The notes under the pieces are model-generated. The model searched no databases and was not told the origin of the DNA. It was given only the letters and a program-made list of their open reading frames with translations. The position numbers and the translations under genes are program-made. Below, in pieces: positions 61,339-64,000 of a stretch of 64,000 nt of DNA; within the stretch, counting starts at the first letter, position 1, and each line of letters starts with the position of its first letter. Where the stretch lies: positions 7,157,501 through 7,221,500 of the forward strand of contig NZ_CP109599.1 of assembly GCF_036231945.1 (NCBI RefSeq), written 5' to 3'. This DNA comes from Streptomyces sp. NBC_01429. Its GTDB lineage: Bacteria > Actinomycetota > Actinomycetes > Streptomycetales > Streptomycetaceae.

Positions 61339-62355
61339 TCAGGCCACTTGGTGGGCGAGCGGTTCACCGCGCAGATACCGGCCGACCTCGGCCGCCGCGA
61401 TCCGCGCGGCGTTGTGCGCGACAGAGGTGTTGGCGCCCGCCAGATGGGGCGTCATGACCAGCCGGGGGGCGGACCGCAGCCGGGAGCCGGGCGGCGGCGG
61501 CTCGACCGCGAACACATCGAGCCCGGCCGCCGCGAGCCGGCCGGACTCCAGCGCGTCGCACAGCGCGTCCTCGTCCAGCAGCGCGCCGCGCGCGCAGTTG
61601 ACCACGACCGCGCCCTCGGGGAGCAGGGCGAGTTCCCGGGCGCCGAGCAGACCGCGTGTCCCGGGGGTCAGCCGGGCGTGCAGCGAGACGATGTCCGAGC
61701 GCCGCAGCAGTTCGTCCAGGTCGTCCACGGGCGTGCCCGCCGCACGCAGGGCGGCGGGATCCGCGTACGGGTCGTGGACAGACACCCGCGCGCCCAGCGC
61801 GGTGAGGGCGCGGGCCACCCGGCTGCCGACGGCTCCGCAGCCGATCAGCCCGACGGCCGCCCCGTCCACTCCGGGGCCGCAGTTGTCGTACGTGTAGAAC
61901 TCGCCCGCCCAGCGTCCCGAGGCGAGCGCGGCCGAGGTCTCCGGGATGCGGCGCATCGTGGCCAGCAGCAGCCCGACGGTGTACTCGGCGGTGGCGGCGG
62001 CGTTGCGGCCCGGCGTGTTGCACACCCGGACACCGTGCTCGCGCGCCGCGTCGAGGCTGACATTGACGGGCCCGCCCCGCCCGACGACCACCAGCCGCAG
62101 ACCGGGGGAGCCCTCGATGACCTTCCGGGTCAGCGGAGCCATCTGGGTGACGCAGACCTCAGCTCCGGCGAGCGCTTCGAGTACGGTCCGCTCGTCGCCG
62201 GACGCCTCGTCGACCTCGGCGACCGGTCCGAACGGGGTCAGCGGCCACGGCAGGCACAGCCGGTCGACCGTATGACCGGCGCCGATCTCGGCCGTCAGCT
62301 CGCGGGCGAACAGTTCGGGGGCGACGAAGTGGTCGCCCGCGGCGAGGATTCTCAT
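61339..62355 (-). CDS. D-isomer-specific 2-hydroxyacid dehydrogenase
   Basis: A 338-residue NAD-dependent dehydrogenase. Nucleotide-binding GLIGCGAVGSRVARAL and DPYAD; catalytic Arg in VVNCARGALLDEDAL; Glu in GLDVFAVEPPPPGS; His in VMTPHLAGANTS. In related operons such enzymes reduce or oxidise a phosphorylated sugar acid. It lies 47 bp upstream of the kinase on the same strand, and 39 bp downstream of the DeoR regulator. Confidence 0.88.
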   Translation of the reverse strand: MRILAAGDHFVAPELFARELTAEIGAGHTVDRLCLPWPLTPFGPVAEVDEASGDERTVLEALAGAEVCVTQMAPLTRKVIEGSPGLRLVVVGRGGPVNVSLDAAREHGVRVCNTPGRNAAATAEYTVGLLLATMRRIPETSAALASGRWAGEFYTYDNCGPGVDGAAVGLIGCGAVGSRVARALTALGARVSVHDPYADPAALRAAGTPVDDLDELLRRSDIVSLHARLTPGTRGLLGARELALLPEGAVVVNCARGALLDEDALCDALESGRLAAAGLDVFAVEPPPPGSRLRSAPRLVMTPHLAGANTSVAHNAARIAAAEVGRYLRGEPLAHQVA

Positions 62356-62394
62356 CGGCGGGGGTCTCCTTGGCGGTGGAGGGGAGGTGCCTCG

Positions 62395-63195
62395 TCAGGT
62401 CGGAGCGAGCCGGTAGGGGACGCCGCTCTCGTCCAGGGAGCGCAGCGTGTCCGGCGGGACGCGGTCGTCGATCAGTATCAGATCGAAGGCGGACAGCGGG
62501 GTCAGCCGGTGCAGCGCGGTGCGGTCGAGTTTCGAGTGGTCGATCATCAGGACGCTGCGGTCTGCGGCCTTGAGCATGGCCCGTTTGACCGCGACTATGC
62601 GCTGTTCCTGGTGGAAGGCGAAGTCGCCGGAGACCGACGACACGGACACGAAGCACAGATCGACCCGCAACGCCTCGACGGCCTCCACGCAGGGCACCCC
62701 GAGGAACGAGTCGTGCAGCGGATCGTAGTCGCCGCCGAGGGCCATCAGATGCAGACCGCGCTCGTCCGCCAGCAGATTCAGCGCCTCCAGGAAGTTGGTC
62801 ACCACGGTCAGCGGCTCGATGCCCGGCAGCAGCCTGGCCAGCTCCAGCGCGGTCGTGGAGTCGTCGATCATCACGGACATGCCGGGTTCGACCAGGCTCA
62901 CCGCCTCCGCGGCGATCGCCTCCTTCTCCCGCCGCATGGAGGTCTTGCGGTAGGCGACATTGCTCTCGAACACCCCGGAGGGCTGCGCGGTCACACCACC
63001 GCGGAACTTGCGCAGGACGCCCTCGCGTTCGAGTTCGTCGATGTCGCGGTAGATCGTCATCACACTCACGCCGAACCGCTCCGCCAGGTCCGACGCCGAC
63101 GCCGATCCCTCCGACAGCACATGATCGGAGATCTCCCGGCGCCGTCGCAGCGGGCCACGGCGGCTCTCGTCCTGGGGCATTCCTCGGTCTGACAT
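62395..63195 (-). CDS. DeoR-family regulator of the sugar locus
   Basis: A 266-residue protein. The N-terminal helix-turn-helix reads RRREISDHVLSEGSASASDLAERFGVSVMTIYRDIDELEREGVLRKFRGGVTA. The DeoR sensor domain has MIDDSTTALELARLL, VVTNFLEALNLLA, LGGDYDPLHDSFLG and VLMIDHSKLDRTALHRL. The start at 63195 (ATG) is not certain; a second ATG follows at 63180 and both have GAGGA too close for a normal ribosome site. It heads the leftward dehydrogenase-kinase operon and is a candidate regulator of the facing rhamnosidase operon. Confidence 0.87.
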   Translation of the reverse strand: MSDRGMPQDESRRGPLRRRREISDHVLSEGSASASDLAERFGVSVMTIYRDIDELEREGVLRKFRGGVTAQPSGVFESNVAYRKTSMRREKEAIAAEAVSLVEPGMSVMIDDSTTALELARLLPGIEPLTVVTNFLEALNLLADERGLHLMALGGDYDPLHDSFLGVPCVEAVEALRVDLCFVSVSSVSGDFAFHQEQRIVAVKRAMLKAADRSVLMIDHSKLDRTALHRLTPLSAFDLILIDDRVPPDTLRSLDESGVPYRLAPT

Positions 63196-63506
63196 TCCTC
63201 GGTCCTGTCCGCACCTCAGTAACATCAAGTTCTGAGGATATAACATAGTTTTTTGATGTACCGTCGGCAGTGTTCACCACGGACACGCACCGGTCAACCC
63301 TTCGGCCGACGCGTGGAAGACCCCGGCGACACGTACCTCACCAGGCGTGACAAGCCGAGCGCGGCTCCGCGACCGGCCGCCGGCGCACCCGGCCGAACGC
63401 GTGGCCGCGGGTGTGAAAAGCCGCACGGGTGAAAGGCATGAAGGGTGCGGAACGCGGCGCGTGCCGAACACGGTGGGGGATCGCCGGCCGACGAGAAGGC
63501 GGACCA
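63196..63506. other. 311-bp divergent intergenic region between the DeoR regulator and the second kinase
   Basis: The first 70 bp are AT-rich and contain the inverted repeat 63214-63237 and an A/T run near 63248. The rest is GC-rich with no reading frame of note. It must carry divergent promoters; none could be placed with confidence. Confidence 0.5.
63214..63237. promoter_or_regulatory. inverted repeat upstream of the DeoR gene
   Basis: CCTCAG (63214-63219), 12-base spacer, CTGAGG (63232-63237), 19 bp upstream of the DeoR start, next to ATAACAT and AACATCAA repeats. It is a candidate autoregulatory operator. Confidence 0.45.
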
Positions 63507-64000
63507 GTGACGGACCTTGAGATGGGCCCGGCGACCACGGGCGGACTGACGGACGCACGCCACCAGGACGTGTGGATGGGCGTCGACCTCGGGACCCAGA
63601 GCGTCCGCGCCCTGGCCGTCACCGACGACGGCCGGGTGCTCGGGCGCGGCTCCGCCCCGCTCACCGGCCACCGCGACGGCGACCGGCACGAACAGCACCC
63701 GTCCGACTGGTGGGAAGGCACCGTCACCGCGCTCTCCCGGGCCCTGCGCGGCATCCCCGCCACCCGGGTCCGCGGGGTGGCGGTGTGCTCCACCTCCGGC
63801 ACCGTCCTGCTGGCCGACCCCGCCGGGGAGCCGCTGACACCCGCGCTGATGTACGACGACGGCCGGGCGGGGGAGCAGGCCCGGCGCGCCCAGGAGGCGG
63901 GCGACGAGGTGTGGCGCGCGCTGGGCCACCGGATCCAGCCGACCTGGGCGCTCGCCAAGCTGCTGTGGCTGGCCGGGAATCCGGCGGACGGCCGGCCGCC
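63507..64000 (+). CDS. second FGGY-family carbohydrate kinase, 5' part only
   Basis: The frame opens with a GTG at 63507 and stays open to the window end (164 codons). WMGVDLGTQSVRALAVTDDGRVLGRGSAPL is the phosphate loop of an FGGY kinase. RGVAVCSTSGTVLLADPAGEPLTPALMYDDGRAGEQA and ALAKLLWLAGNP continue the fold. It is divergent from the DeoR operon. The sequence is not close to the first kinase, so two different substrates or steps are likely. Confidence 0.85.
   Translation, partial: MTDLEMGPATTGGLTDARHQDVWMGVDLGTQSVRALAVTDDGRVLGRGSAPLTGHRDGDRHEQHPSDWWEGTVTALSRALRGIPATRVRGVAVCSTSGTVLLADPAGEPLTPALMYDDGRAGEQARRAQEAGDEVWRALGHRIQPTWALAKLLWLAGNPADGRP

Overview
The window is chromosomal DNA of a high-G+C actinomycete, almost certainly Streptomyces. 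The evidence is strong third-position G/C bias, frequent GTG starts, stop/start overlaps inside operons, and small genus-typical proteins: a DUF6332-like membrane protein, an SPW-repeat protein, an NsdA-like regulator, and a Q/P-rich protein beginning MTSPRSTYGGGYY. No rRNA, tRNA, CRISPR array, plasmid origin or complete transposase gene was seen. All assignments come from reading motifs and gene order; no database search was run.

Left edge (1-7844): a damaged and acquired stretch. A two-component response regulator appears fused to a histidine-kinase fragment by deletion and is also split by a 200-bp miniature transposable element whose precise removal restores the frame. A DUF6332-like gene follows, then a mycothiol-isomerase remnant that stops at a strong hairpin. 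Next is an islet of visibly lower G+C: an NsdA-like regulator divergent from a sugar 4,6-dehydratase, an ATP-grasp ligase, a DegT/DnrJ aminotransferase and a MurG-like glycosyltransferase. This looks like a compact, uncharacterised pathway that makes an amino sugar, couples it to an acid and transfers it.

Centre-left (8066-35327): ordinary Streptomyces content. It holds regulators (ROK, TetR, DeoR, an anti-sigma-type ATPase), a cysteine-synthase-like PLP enzyme, an aldo/keto reductase, SRPBCC, MOSC and TerD proteins, and a large membrane alpha/beta hydrolase meeting tail-to-tail a beta-helix/AAA+ ATPase fusion. It also holds an HpnB-like glycosyltransferase, an Asp/Glu racemase-like protein, an O-antigen-ligase-like protein, Lnt, a Nudix hydrolase, an NCS1 permease with a Cys-rich tail and a PASTA lipoprotein.

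Centre-right (35516-46451): an ACC deaminase with its own GntR regulator, whose promoter, perfect 22-bp palindrome and leaderless start codon coincide. A PAS-LuxR regulator with a collagen-like N-terminus is divergent from a self-sufficient CYP102 (P450-BM3-type) monooxygenase. Then come a second miniature element, a FUSC transporter with a MarR regulator, an SPW protein and a TauD-type dioxygenase.

Right (46764-64000): an asparagine/aspartate operon (leaderless GntR regulator, AnsP-like permease, asparaginase, aspartase) carrying a third miniature element between asparaginase and aspartase; a Tat-exported PhoD phosphatase; and a glycoside-utilisation locus. That locus has a GH78 alpha-L-rhamnosidase and a CUT1 ABC importer on one strand, facing a DeoR regulator, a 2-hydroxyacid dehydrogenase and an FGGY kinase on the other. 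A second FGGY kinase runs off the right end.

The two most unusual features are the family of CTAG-associated miniature inverted-repeat elements, two of which abut the TAG stop codon of the upstream gene, and the low-G+C sugar/ATP-grasp islet.
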